From positions 1 to 22,850 of the IMG/VR virus record IMGVR_UViG_3300009160_000182: 22,850 bases of DNA; one strand, given 5' to 3'. The notes beneath the pieces were generated by a model that saw nothing but the letters and a program-made list of their open reading frames with translations, was not told the DNA's origin and searched no databases. Shown here piece by piece: positions 1 to 8,389 of the stretch (position 1 is the first letter of the stretch; each line of letters opens with the position of its first letter). Made by a program: the position numbers and the translations under genes. The DNA comes from a virus.

Positions 1-2684
1 ACCTGCCCGGCGGACTGCATCCGCTCAACCTGCCCAATCGACATCGAGGTCAGGTTGATCTGCCGGCCTGACCCGGTGGTTCCGTAGTTGACGGAATCGA
101 AGCCGCCCTCGCCGCTGCTGATTAGGGCAGCCAGGCCTCCGTGGTCACCGGACCATCCACCGCCGCGGCCGCCGCCGCCGCTATCCATAAAAGGGGTTCC
201 GCCATCCCAGCCGCCTCCGCCACCACGCGAGCGCATGGAGATCGTGAACTGGCCAGGCGCCGCGCTGCGAGCGCCGAGCCGTGGCCACTCGGCAGCCGAA
301 GCCGGTTGCGCCCCCATGGCGGCATTGATGGCCCAGCCGGCAAAGCCACTCAGCGCTGACTGCCCTTGCGAGGCCATTGCCATCAGGTGCCGCTGCGGCG
401 TTGTGATGGCGCTGCTCTGATCGTTCAGGCGCTTCATCGCATCCGGCGGCACGTTGATCCCGTAGCGGGCCCCCTGGACCCGCAGGAACTCGGCCGGCGA
501 TGGTGCCAGCGCATCCGCGGCGGCACGCCTCAGCTGGGGAGAGAAGCCGCCACCATTTGCGGCGTTCACCAGCTCGCGGCCGACCGCATCCTTGCTCAGG
601 ATCGACTCGTTCTGGTAGTTGCGAAGCCGCTGCTGCCGGTTGGGCATTGAATCGAGCTGCCTGGTATCCCACGTCGGCGGCGCGGGAGGTCCCGCCGGCT
701 TGCCGCTGGGCTTGGGGGCGTTGGGATCTGGCGCAATGGCGTTGAGTCCCGGCAGTGAGGCGGTGCCGGAGCGCCCCCCGGGAAACAGGAGATCAAAGGC
801 TTTTTTGTCCCTGTCGATGTAGCCCTGGGCGGCTTTGCTGGCCACCTCGTAGGTTTCTCCGGGGTCCAGTGGTCCCCCTTTCCTCGCGGCGGCTGCGGCG
901 ACGGCACTGTTCACAGCCGGGTAAAGAGCCGCATTCGCATTCCGAACAGCAGCGGCCAGGTTGCCGGCCCGCTCGGTCCTGGCGTTCATGCTGCCGGCCC
1001 GCTGAAGCTCCTTGTAGTCGGCGCCGTACTCGAACGCCAGTTTCGCATCCTTGGCCGCCTCCACAGCCCGGTTCACCTCAGCGGAAGCGAGGGTGCTGGC
1101 CTTGGAATCCTTGCTGCGGATGATCGACTCGAGCTTCGATGCCGTCTCCCCGAACTTCGCCGGGTTGATCTGCCCGCGCATCGCGGCCAGCTCCCGCCGC
1201 AGGGCCGCCGGGTTGAAATCGCTCCCCCAGGCATCGCGGGCTTTGGCCAGCACGTCCTCGCCGGCATCCGGGGCGTAGCTCTTGCCCTTGATCTCGATCT
1301 GGAGGCCCAGCTGATCGTTGATCGCCTTCAGCAGTGGCGCCACCGGAGCGTTGGGGTTTTGCTGCCGGAACCGCGCCAGGATCTGCTCGGCCTGCTGCGC
1401 CATGGCGGCCTGATCGAGGGGGCCCTCGTTGCCGGGTTGGTAGATGCCTGCCACCGCCGGCAGCTTCCCGGCAGCCGGGGCGCCGTTGATCAGCATGTCG
1501 CTGAAGTCCTGGACCCCCTGCTCCTCTGCGCGCTTCTGCACCGCCCAGCCGTACTTCATCTCGGTGTCGGCGGCCGTCTCCGGGAACATCTGCGCGAGCG
1601 TTTGCTGCACCGGTCGCTTGGCCACCGGATCCCAATACGTGGGCCCCGCCTTGATGCGATCCACGATGTTCTTGAACACCGGATCCTGCCCATAGGCCGC
1701 CTCGGTTCGCAGCGCCTTGTAGACCGTTTCCGCCAGCTTCAGCGGCTGCCCGCCGTTCCCCATCAGCCCGGAGTGGTAGGCCAGGATCTTGCTGGCCTGG
1801 GTCATCACCTCGGCCTGAGCGTCCTCGTTGAAGGTGGGGCTCTTCCGGTCGAGCATCACCCCCGAACTGCCGATCGTGATCTGGGCGGCCCCGCCAAGCG
1901 CCTGCCGCTGCACATCCATGATCAGGCTGCGGATCTGCCCCCCGGCCACCCCCGGCAGGGTGGCATCGAGGTATTTCACCCGGTCTTCGCGGGCCCGGTT
2001 GCCGATCTTCTCCTCCGCCGCCGTGATCTTCGGCAAGGCGTAATTCAGGAAACCCGGCGATGCGGTGTCGAGCCCGTACTTCTCGGTCAAGCTGCGGATG
2101 TAGCCAGCCTTCATCTGCGCCAGGGCCGCCTGCCCCTTGTCTGGCGAGAGGAACATGGTCGGCCCCATCTCCTCGTAGGCCCCCAGCATCCCGGCCTCAG
2201 CCTCGGCGCCGGCCAGCTTCGCCAGCCCCCGCTGCACCCCCATCTCCCGGTAGGGGTTCAGCAGGTTCATCAGAATGCCGCCTTCCGGGTCGCGTTTGCC
2301 CAGTTCGCGGTTGGCCTTGGCGTAATCGAAGGCGCCCGCCTCGTTGGTTGCATCCGCCTGGCTGAGGGCCCGCAGCGCCATGTTCTTGGCGAAGACCTGC
2401 GCTTCCCCTTGCTGCGAGGCCCAGCCGGCGGCACGCTCGCCCGCGCCCTGGAGCGTGTTGGTCAAGTTGGCGTTGAATGGCGCGAGCGCTTGCGCCAGCT
2501 CCTGGAATCGGTTGACGCCGCCGTAGCTGGCCTGCTCCGGGCCTCGAAGCGTGATGATCCCCTGCAGCTGGGGCATGGCCGGCGGGCCCGCAATGGCGCC
2601 CGGCTGGGTCTGCGCCGGCTGGATGAAGGCCTGCACCGGCTTGGCTTCCGGGTTGACCTGGCCAAGGGGGAGATTCGTTTCCAT
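1..2684 (-). CDS. gp15-like internal virion protein with C-terminal lysozyme/transglycosylase-like domain (partial, runs off left edge)
   Basis: The frame opens with ATG at 2684, overlapping the preceding stop as TGATG, and stays open to the window edge, giving at least 894 residues. After a proline/glutamine-rich start (METNLPLGQVNPEAK) it is mostly alanine/glutamine-rich helix, with a segment GILMNLLNPYREMG typical of large ejection-core proteins of cyanopodoviruses. A glycine-rich linker follows at about residues 820-850 (runs of 4-5 Gly). From about residue 850 the sequence LAALISSGEGGFDSVNYG resembles the start of a phage lysozyme/soluble-transglycosylase domain, with Glu859 or so in SGEGG as the likely catalytic acid. 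In T7, gp15 (747 aa) and the transglycosylase-bearing gp16 are separate, so this may be a gp15-gp16 type fusion or a gp15 with an added wall-cutting domain. It is last in an overlapping chain gp11-12-13-14-15. The inferred role is an ejected core protein that helps DNA cross the cell wall. The domain is truncated by the edge, so its identity is only probable. Confidence 0.8.
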   Translation of the reverse strand, partial: METNLPLGQVNPEAKPVQAFIQPAQTQPGAIAGPPAMPQLQGIITLRGPEQASYGGVNRFQELAQALAPFNANLTNTLQGAGERAAGWASQQGEAQVFAKNMALRALSQADATNEAGAFDYAKANRELGKRDPEGGILMNLLNPYREMGVQRGLAKLAGAEAEAGMLGAYEEMGPTMFLSPDKGQAALAQMKAGYIRSLTEKYGLDTASPGFLNYALPKITAAEEKIGNRAREDRVKYLDATLPGVAGGQIRSLIMDVQRQALGGAAQITIGSSGVMLDRKSPTFNEDAQAEVMTQASKILAYHSGLMGNGGQPLKLAETVYKALRTEAAYGQDPVFKNIVDRIKAGPTYWDPVAKRPVQQTLAQMFPETAADTEMKYGWAVQKRAEEQGVQDFSDMLINGAPAAGKLPAVAGIYQPGNEGPLDQAAMAQQAEQILARFRQQNPNAPVAPLLKAINDQLGLQIEIKGKSYAPDAGEDVLAKARDAWGSDFNPAALRRELAAMRGQINPAKFGETASKLESIIRSKDSKASTLASAEVNRAVEAAKDAKLAFEYGADYKELQRAGSMNARTERAGNLAAAVRNANAALYPAVNSAVAAAAARKGGPLDPGETYEVASKAAQGYIDRDKKAFDLLFPGGRSGTASLPGLNAIAPDPNAPKPSGKPAGPPAPPTWDTRQLDSMPNRQQRLRNYQNESILSKDAVGRELVNAANGGGFSPQLRRAAADALAPSPAEFLRVQGARYGINVPPDAMKRLNDQSSAITTPQRHLMAMASQGQSALSGFAGWAINAAMGAQPASAAEWPRLGARSAAPGQFTISMRSRGGGGGWDGGTPFMDSGGGGRGGGWSGDHGGLAALISSGEGGFDSVNYGTTGSGRQINLTSMSIGQVERMQSAGQ

Positions 2685-3526
2685 CAGCCGATCCCAACGG
2701 TGGGGATGGTGCCGCCCTTGGGCTCAGCGGCCTTCTTGAGCCCTGACGCGCTGGCCATGTAGGTGTTGACCCCGCCCAGCAGGCTTGAGCCGATCCGCAG
2801 CGCAGCAGCGCCGCCGCTGGGGCCAGTGCCGGTCATCGACGGGGCCGCCGGCTGCATCAGTGCAGGCATCGGCGCAAACGGCTCGATCGGCTCGATGTAG
2901 GTCGTCGGCGTGTAGAACTGCTGGCTGTTCCACTCGCTCAGGTAGCGCCCCACCAGGGCGGTCTGCTCCCGGCTGAACTGGTTGCGCTGCAGCTGGTCGT
3001 TGATCTGCGCGATCGCGTTGTAGTCGCCGGCCTGTCGGGCGTAGTTGTTGATCAACCGATCGACGGACAGCCCCTCGGCGTCCATGGCCTGCACCGAAGC
3101 CCTGGCCTGCAACGACCGCCAGCCGTACTGCTGCTGGGCGACCGCGGCCTGCATCGCCACCTCCTGCAACCGATCCGAGGCGGCTTGGGAATTGCCGATG
3201 AACTCCGCGCCAGCGGCGGCCCGGCTGTCGCGCACCACGTTGGCCTGGTTGATCTGCTTCGCCAGCTCGAAGCTCTGCAGCTGGTGGACGTAGCCCAGCT
3301 GCTGCTGGTATTGCACCTGCTGGCCCCAGAACTGATACCGGGCATTCGCATCACTGAACCGCTGGTTCTGGTCGGCCTGCCACTGGGCAAACTGATTGGT
3401 CGCCTTTTGGAAGCTGCTCTGATTCAGGTAGTCCTGCTTTGCGGCCGCACTTTCCTGCGCACCCTTGAACAGGTTTAGCGCCGTGCTGACGCCCGCAATC
3501 CCAAGGCTGAGCGGATCGAGCGGCAT
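2684..3526 (-). CDS. T7 gp14-like internal virion protein
   Basis: This 280-aa protein begins MPLDPLSLGIAGVSTALN, a small hydrophobic segment, followed by a long glutamine/alanine-rich helical middle (roughly residues 30-190) and a proline-rich then glycine-rich tail. That composition, and its place between the gp13-like and gp15-like genes, match T7 gp14 (196 aa), an ejected core protein proposed to form the outer-membrane channel. Sequence identity to T7 gp14 is not obvious by eye, so the call rests on position and architecture. It starts by TAATG overlap with the upstream gene and ends by TGATG overlap with the downstream gene, which implies coupled translation. Confidence 0.8.
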   Translation of the reverse strand: MPLDPLSLGIAGVSTALNLFKGAQESAAAKQDYLNQSSFQKATNQFAQWQADQNQRFSDANARYQFWGQQVQYQQQLGYVHQLQSFELAKQINQANVVRDSRAAAGAEFIGNSQAASDRLQEVAMQAAVAQQQYGWRSLQARASVQAMDAEGLSVDRLINNYARQAGDYNAIAQINDQLQRNQFSREQTALVGRYLSEWNSQQFYTPTTYIEPIEPFAPMPALMQPAAPSMTGTGPSGGAAALRIGSSLLGGVNTYMASASGLKKAAEPKGGTIPTVGIG

Positions 3527-3978
3527 TAGGGCACCTCTTCAAACATGCAGAACAGGGCGCAGCTGGGGCCGAATGGGGCTGGCGGGTGAACCGTGAACCC
3601 CAGCGATTTCAGCCACCGAATCGAGCCCATGTTCTTGGCGTAAACCCAGTTCCTGAGCGGACCATAGCGCTGGAGGCAGCGATCCACCCAGCCCTTCCCC
3701 TCCCGGATGAACTGCCGCCGGTTGGCAGCAGTGGCGAGCAGTCCATCCGTGCAAAGCATCCAGATCACGCCGCCCTCGGCGATACCGCACAGCGCCACTG
3801 GCACGTCGCCGTCGTCAATCACGGCATGGCATTCGCGGTCGAGGCTGGCTTGCCAGCTCTGCCGCACGGCCTCAAGCGGGCCCAGGCGGTCGCTCAGCCA
3901 CACCTCGAGGCGGTCCGCTTCCCGCAGGTTGTAGCCGATGAAGTCCACCACATCGCTGGTCGCGTGGGCCCATCTCAT
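3526..3978 (-). CDS. T7 gp13-like protein with GNAT-type fold
   Basis: The 150-aa product aligns by eye with T7 gp13 (138 aa). In particular, RNWVYAKNMGSIRWLKSLGF corresponds to the gp13 segment WNYVWVGNTSHIRFLKTIGA. The pattern of a strand, then N-x-x-x-I-x-x-L-K-x-x-G-F, is the C-terminal part of GNAT acetyltransferase-like folds, so homologues are often annotated as acetyltransferases although T7 gp13 is needed for virion morphogenesis. The start at 3978 is chosen because its ATG overlaps the stop of the tail tubular B gene (ATGA). A further in-frame start at 4041 would lie deep inside that gene. Confidence 0.85.
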   Translation of the reverse strand: MRWAHATSDVVDFIGYNLREADRLEVWLSDRLGPLEAVRQSWQASLDRECHAVIDDGDVPVALCGIAEGGVIWMLCTDGLLATAANRRQFIREGKGWVDRCLQRYGPLRNWVYAKNMGSIRWLKSLGFTVHPPAPFGPSCALFCMFEEVP

Positions 3979-6416
3979 TGCTGCACCGCCCGGCCCTTGC
4001 CGGTGACCAGTCCGGTCCACTCCAGCGACGCGAATTTGCACGGGTGCGCCGTGTCGTTCTCGATCGTGATGGTGTTGTCCTCCCCCCGGCCGAAGATCGG
4101 GATCGGGAACACTCCCGCCTGCCCCTGATCCACACCCTGCAGCAGGCCCACCGTGCTGCCCGGGAATGTGTAAACCGCCTCGTCGCGGTTCCCGCTGGGC
4201 TTGACCCGCACCTGAAACCAGCCGGTTTCGTGGTAGCGCAGTCGTGCCTGACGGATCTGGGCCCGCAGCGTGTTACTGGCCACCTGCCCGCCACCCTGGG
4301 TCCGCATCGCCTTGAACCGCGATGGCCGATAGCGAAAACTGTAGGTCTCGCCAAAGTAGACCTGCGCTGCCGACCAGTCCCCGCGAGCCGTGATCGTGTT
4401 GCCGCTGCTGGCGGACCCCAGCAGCACTCCGCCCTGGTAGCCCGACTGGTAGGCGGACCATGCCTGGGTTGTGGCCCTGATGGTGAACGGCAGGGTCCAG
4501 GTCGTCGCCTTCGTCACGGAGTCGTAGGCCCCAGCGGACACTCGCATGGCCGCCGGGCTTGCCGTGGTGGTGCTAACCCAGCGATCAAGCAGCAATGGGT
4601 ACGGCCCGACGGCGATCGACTGCCGATCGAGCACCGGCATCTTCTCCAAGAAGACCTCGCCGCCACGCTGGACCAGGAGGTAAAGCATCTCCTGGATCGC
4701 CACGATCGAAAGGATGCTGTCGGCCCCAGGGAGATCCCAGTAGCTCCAGCTGGACTGTGCTCGCTCTATCCCGCTGCCGCCATTTCGGTAGAAGTATTTG
4801 TAGGTATAGATCCTGTTCGCATAGCCGCTTTTGCTGCTGATGCAGTACAGCGAATTGCCCGTATCGTTTGCCGCAAGCTGAAAGATCCCAGACGGGATGT
4901 AGCTACTTACGTGATCGGTGATGCTTTCCGCATCGCCCACCAGCGCAGTGCCGGCGCCGCGCACGGAGAATTGCCGCAGCTGGCTCCAATCCCCGTTGGA
5001 CTGACAGAACACAACCGAGCCGCCCATCTGGACTGGCCGCACAGCTGTATCGATTTCATATCCTGTTAGGATCGTAATTGCATCTGTGGTCGGGGTTAGC
5101 GAGGCATCAGTTGCATAAGACCTGAACTGATAATCATCGCTGAATAGGAGCATTTCACCCTGGAACGGCACCGCATACCGCAGCACGCTCACCCTGGAAC
5201 TGCTGGCGGTCTTGTCGATCGGATCGCTGTCCAGAACCGTTGTCACGGTTTCCGGGAAGAAGGCGAAAAAGTCCTTCGCCCGACTGAAAATCCGCTTCTC
5301 GTCGGCCAGGATCCCAAGCCGTCCGCGATGAACGAAGATGTCGCTCACGCTTTGCCCCACGAAGCTCGGGTCCGGTGCTGACTCGCTGTCGCCTGCCACC
5401 CGCTGGCCCCAGGTCGGCAGCGTCAGGCCCGTTAGCGCTGCACCGTTGAGGGGCCCGAAGTACCACGTGCCCGCCGGCAGCCGCACCAGTACCTGCGGCA
5501 TGGTGGTGGGATCGAGCTTGTATTGCGCACCCGGCGCCACGGTCTCCTCCCATGCGCCCTCGCCAAAGGTGCCGGTGCCGGTGCGTGGGACGAACTTCAC
5601 GTAATAGCCGTCGAAGTTGCTCGAAGGGTCGCCCGTCACCTCCACTTGGTAGCCCTGGGGCGCAATCGTCGGCAGGCTCGTGAATGACTGCACCGAACCG
5701 GTAATCGCGGTGATGTCCGCGTTGGCCCTGGCGTCGGTGGCGCTGATCGTGATCGTGCTGGCGCTGGTGAAATGCAGCACCGATCCGGCCCGGGCAATCG
5801 AGACGCCGGACACGCCGGCTAGGGCCGTCTTGATCTGGTCGGCAATGTCTGCTGTGCTGATTGCCGTGCCGGCCGTCGTCGTGGTCGTCACCGTGGCCAG
5901 GGTGCCGTTCAGGTTCACCTTGTAGGACTGGCCGTAGTTGGCGGCGCGGACCCACACCAGGGCTTCATTGGCCGCCGGCCTGGCCACCGCTGGGGCCACC
6001 GCCGAGTCCATCGCCACCACCTTGAGCGCACTGGCGACGAAGGTGTAGTCGGCCACGGTGCCGCATCGGATCTGCCGCTTCGCATCCGTCACGCCGGAGA
6101 GGTAGCCGTAGCCGCTGGGGGCGCTGACGGTCTGCGCCACGCCGTCCAGGTCGAAGACCTTCGCGGTGCTGCTGCTGATCACCGCCAGATACCGCTCGGT
6201 GCGGTCGCGCAGGATCGCGTGGACAAACACATCGCCCAGGCTGGTGGAGCTCACCTTGGCCAGGGTCTGCGTGGGATCCCGTTTGCGCAGGCCCTCGGCG
6301 GAGCTGCTGACCCCGTTGATCTGCAGCTCCGCCTGGGTGGGGTCCCGCTGCGCGTCCGGCTGCTGGCTGACCCCCTGGATCAGGTTCGGAATCGTGGAGG
6401 TGAAGAGCTCGGCCAT
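3975..6416 (-). CDS. Tail tubular protein B (T7 gp12-like)
   Basis: 813 residues, close to T7 gp12 (794), which forms the lower hexameric nozzle of the short tail. The N-terminus carries the family hallmark: LIQGVSQQPDAQRDPTQAE followed by a INGVSSSAEGLRKRDPT segment, matching T7 GISQQPD and VNGWSSETEGLQKRPP. The rest is beta-rich with many Thr/Ser/Gly, including a V-x-A-T-V-T-T-T-T-T-A-G-T-A insertion-like stretch near residue 150. The start at 6416 overlaps the stop of the gp11-like gene (TGATG); an upstream in-frame codon at 6794 lies within that gene and is rejected. It ends by ATGA overlap with the gp13-like gene. Confidence 0.95.
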   Translation of the reverse strand: MAELFTSTIPNLIQGVSQQPDAQRDPTQAELQINGVSSSAEGLRKRDPTQTLAKVSSTSLGDVFVHAILRDRTERYLAVISSSTAKVFDLDGVAQTVSAPSGYGYLSGVTDAKRQIRCGTVADYTFVASALKVVAMDSAVAPAVARPAANEALVWVRAANYGQSYKVNLNGTLATVTTTTTAGTAISTADIADQIKTALAGVSGVSIARAGSVLHFTSASTITISATDARANADITAITGSVQSFTSLPTIAPQGYQVEVTGDPSSNFDGYYVKFVPRTGTGTFGEGAWEETVAPGAQYKLDPTTMPQVLVRLPAGTWYFGPLNGAALTGLTLPTWGQRVAGDSESAPDPSFVGQSVSDIFVHRGRLGILADEKRIFSRAKDFFAFFPETVTTVLDSDPIDKTASSSRVSVLRYAVPFQGEMLLFSDDYQFRSYATDASLTPTTDAITILTGYEIDTAVRPVQMGGSVVFCQSNGDWSQLRQFSVRGAGTALVGDAESITDHVSSYIPSGIFQLAANDTGNSLYCISSKSGYANRIYTYKYFYRNGGSGIERAQSSWSYWDLPGADSILSIVAIQEMLYLLVQRGGEVFLEKMPVLDRQSIAVGPYPLLLDRWVSTTTASPAAMRVSAGAYDSVTKATTWTLPFTIRATTQAWSAYQSGYQGGVLLGSASSGNTITARGDWSAAQVYFGETYSFRYRPSRFKAMRTQGGGQVASNTLRAQIRQARLRYHETGWFQVRVKPSGNRDEAVYTFPGSTVGLLQGVDQGQAGVFPIPIFGRGEDNTITIENDTAHPCKFASLEWTGLVTGKGRAVQQ

Positions 6417-7075
6417 CAGTCGAATGCACTCCGGCTGTTGCGGCCCGCCAGTCCGGCCGCAGGGTTGAAGGTGCCAAACGGCAGCACGCCGCGCTGGCCG
6501 CTCAGACTGTTGGGCTGGAGCTGCTGCAGCTCGTTCCGATCCAGTTCGGCCCGGGCCATCATCAAGTCCTGCTGGGTGTAGCGCTCGATCGAATCCGACC
6601 CGAGGAAACGGTTGGCGAAGGACCTGGCGCCCAGGATGCTGATGTACCGGTTGAAGGTCTCCGGGCAGTCGTCCCAGGGCAGCATCCAAACCACGTCGGC
6701 GGTGAGCTGAGTGACGGCGGCGCCAGTCAGCACGAAGGTGCGATTGATCCGGTCGTAGACCCGCTGCCCCCGAAGGATGAAGCGCCCATCCCACTGAAAT
6801 GGATCGGGGGCAAAGCGGGTCAGGTTCGACGGCACGGTGATGGTCCCGTCTACCGCCACGGTGAAGGGGTAGTCCTGCTCGCTATTCCAGCTCCACCCCC
6901 TGGTCTGCTCCTGCTTGTGAAACTCCAGCAGGGTCCGCTCGGCGATGCTCGATTCGGTCATCACCGGGTCATCGAGGCCGTTGACCGGGGCCTCGCCGAT
7001 CACGGCCAGCAGGATATTGACGGCATCCAGCAGGGTGGTGCGGCCTGGCGTTGCTGACTGGTTAGCCAGGCCCAT
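6416..7075 (-). CDS. Tail tubular protein A (T7 gp11-like)
   Basis: 219 residues from ATG 7075. T7 gp11 (196 aa) forms the dodecameric adaptor between portal and nozzle. Recognisable segments are LDAVNILLAVIGEAPVNGLD (T7: AVNDILASIGEPPVSTL), TRGWSWNSEQ (T7: SRGWTFNIEE), RVYDRINRTF, and PETFNRYISILGARSFANRF (T7: [20 protein letters not shown]). A GTG at 7099 would add eight residues; the ATG is preferred because GGA lies about seven bases upstream and the family similarity begins after it. It is the first gene after the terminator that follows the capsid gene, so its message probably comes from readthrough or from a promoter I did not find. It overlaps the gp12-like gene by one base. Confidence 0.93.
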   Translation of the reverse strand: MGLANQSATPGRTTLLDAVNILLAVIGEAPVNGLDDPVMTESSIAERTLLEFHKQEQTRGWSWNSEQDYPFTVAVDGTITVPSNLTRFAPDPFQWDGRFILRGQRVYDRINRTFVLTGAAVTQLTADVVWMLPWDDCPETFNRYISILGARSFANRFLGSDSIERYTQQDLMMARAELDRNELQQLQPNSLSGQRGVLPFGTFNPAAGLAGRNSRSAFD

Positions 7076-7117
7076 GAGCGATCCAGCGCTGTAGAGCACA
7101 TGCTATCGGCTGCCATG

Positions 7118-7144
7118 AAAAAGGCCCCCGGCAAGCCGAGGGCC
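7118..7144 (-). terminator. Rho-independent terminator after capsid gene
   Basis: Read on the minus strand, a 10-bp GC-rich stem (GGCCCTCGGC / GCCGGGGGCC, one G-T pair) with a 2-nt loop is followed directly by TTTTT. It starts 23 bp after the capsid stop, the same place as the T7 late terminator T-phi behind gene 10. In T7 that terminator is leaky, so the tail genes are still transcribed at a lower level, and the same is likely here. Confidence 0.88.
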
Positions 7145-7167
7145 AAGTCGCTCCGTCCGATCAGAAC

Positions 7168-8193
7168 TTAGGGGATCACGATCGCCGCAGCGCATTCATC
7201 CCGCAGTCGGCCGACGCCGATCGACTGCGTGGCCACAGCCAGGGTGGATTGGTATTGGATGTTGAAGTCGCCGTCGGGGGACGTCATCTGGAGCTTGGGC
7301 GCCCGCAAAGTGAGCATGCCGACGGCCTCCTTGCTGAAGATCAGTCCCTTGCACTTGGACAAGTCCTGGGCGTAGTCGCTGTTCTTGTCGTAGGTGTTCA
7401 GTGTGTAGGAGGGTTGCACCACGTGGTTGGACCACATGATGGGGATACCCTTCACCCGGTAGACCATGCCATTGGCGATGGTGCCGTTGCTCGGGCCGGC
7501 GGATCCGTTGTTGTAGTCGCTGTTGATCGGCTTGGTCCCTTCCGTGAGGAAGTCGTACTCATCCGGGGGCAACACGCAGACCAAGGTGGAGGGATCGACG
7601 TCCTTCTTGCGGAACTGGGTCACGGCATCGCCAATGGCGCTTACCAGCTCGTCGCCCTTGGCCGACTTGGAAGCCGTCGCATAGCCAGCCGTCAAAGTCT
7701 TCTTGTAACCGGTCCGACCAGTGTTGATCGAGCGGGCAAGGGGCTCAGAGCTGTTGCTGGCTCCGGCGAAGAGGATTCGAGCGATGCGTTTGTCGGTCTC
7801 CCAGGCCAGGGCGATGCCCAGCTGCTCGAAGAACTCGGAGGCCACATCGGCATAGTTCATCAGCTGATCAAGGTCGAGGATCGCCTGGTCGGCAGCCATG
7901 AGGCCATCGACGGCGATGTTCTTGACGTTGATGTCACTAGGGGAGTTGCTGGCCAAACCGCCAAGCAACGGCACACCGGGCGTCACGTAGGACGCGGCAG
8001 CGCGACCGGTCACCTGAAAGTCGAAACTCTTTCCACCCTTGATGTTCCTGGTCTTCACCAGGTTCTTGAAGACCGTGTTGCGCTTCAGCGCGTTCAGGAT
8101 CTCGGATTGTCCCAGTTTCTGGAACACGGTATCGACCGTGCCCGCCCCCTGGATCTGGCCAAGTCTGGCCAGCAAGGCATCATTGATCGCCAT
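7168..8193 (-). CDS. Major capsid protein (T7 gp10-like)
   Basis: 341 residues, nearly the length of T7 gp10A (345). The start MAINDALLARLGQIQGAGTV and the segment GKSFDFQVTGRAAASYVTPG match the T7-type capsid pattern, in which cyanopodovirus capsids carry GKSAQFPVTG followed by a YHTPGTP-like stretch. It is an HK97-fold shell protein forming the T=7 head. It sits between a scaffold gene (with a 196-bp leader) and a terminator, so it has its own transcript boundaries, as expected for the most abundant protein. No slippery site giving a longer 10B-like form was evident at the C-terminus, which ends AIVIP shortly after a conserved-looking RLRDECAA. Confidence 0.95.
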   Translation of the reverse strand: MAINDALLARLGQIQGAGTVDTVFQKLGQSEILNALKRNTVFKNLVKTRNIKGGKSFDFQVTGRAAASYVTPGVPLLGGLASNSPSDINVKNIAVDGLMAADQAILDLDQLMNYADVASEFFEQLGIALAWETDKRIARILFAGASNSSEPLARSINTGRTGYKKTLTAGYATASKSAKGDELVSAIGDAVTQFRKKDVDPSTLVCVLPPDEYDFLTEGTKPINSDYNNGSAGPSNGTIANGMVYRVKGIPIMWSNHVVQPSYTLNTYDKNSDYAQDLSKCKGLIFSKEAVGMLTLRAPKLQMTSPDGDFNIQYQSTLAVATQSIGVGRLRDECAAAIVIP

Positions 8194-8389
8194 GGCTGCA
8201 AAAAGCGTTTGGGTTGTTTGCCCGTGGCTTCTTGCAACCTGTGTTCAGCGATTCCCCCGTAGAGGGCCAAACGATGCAAAGACGCTGTAGCTGTAACGCC
8301 TGACTTGACCGGTGGGAGGTGTGCTGACCCCTCCCGCAGGGAGGCCAGCACTACACAGGTGCAGCAGTCGTTGCGCCGATGCTACATCT
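8194..8389 (-). other. Capsid leader / scaffold-capsid intergenic region
   Basis: This 196-bp gap holds the strong hairpin listed separately and, nearer the capsid start, a C/A-rich leader (GGGCAAACAACCCAAACG on the minus strand) that repeats the AAACAACC word found just before two early-gene starts. No Shine-Dalgarno sequence is obvious before ATG 8193. A late promoter for the phage polymerase would be expected here by analogy with T7 phi10. The nearest match to the candidate promoter word is CACCGGTCAAG (about 8307-8317), which is too weak to call. Confidence 0.5.
8321..8351 (-). terminator. Hairpin upstream of capsid gene (terminator or mRNA-stabilising stem)
   Basis: On the minus strand GTGCTG...CAGCAC encloses CCTCCC-TGC-GGGAGG, giving about 12 base pairs with a small bulge. 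There is no U-tract after it, so it may be an RNA-processing or 5'-stabilising element rather than a true terminator. Confidence 0.5.

Noticed and set aside
801-806. A6 run in the gp15-like coding strand as a -1 frameshift site
   Set aside because: The heptamer A-AAA-AAG is not in the required frame (codons read GAC AAA AAA GCC), and the zero frame continues through normally.
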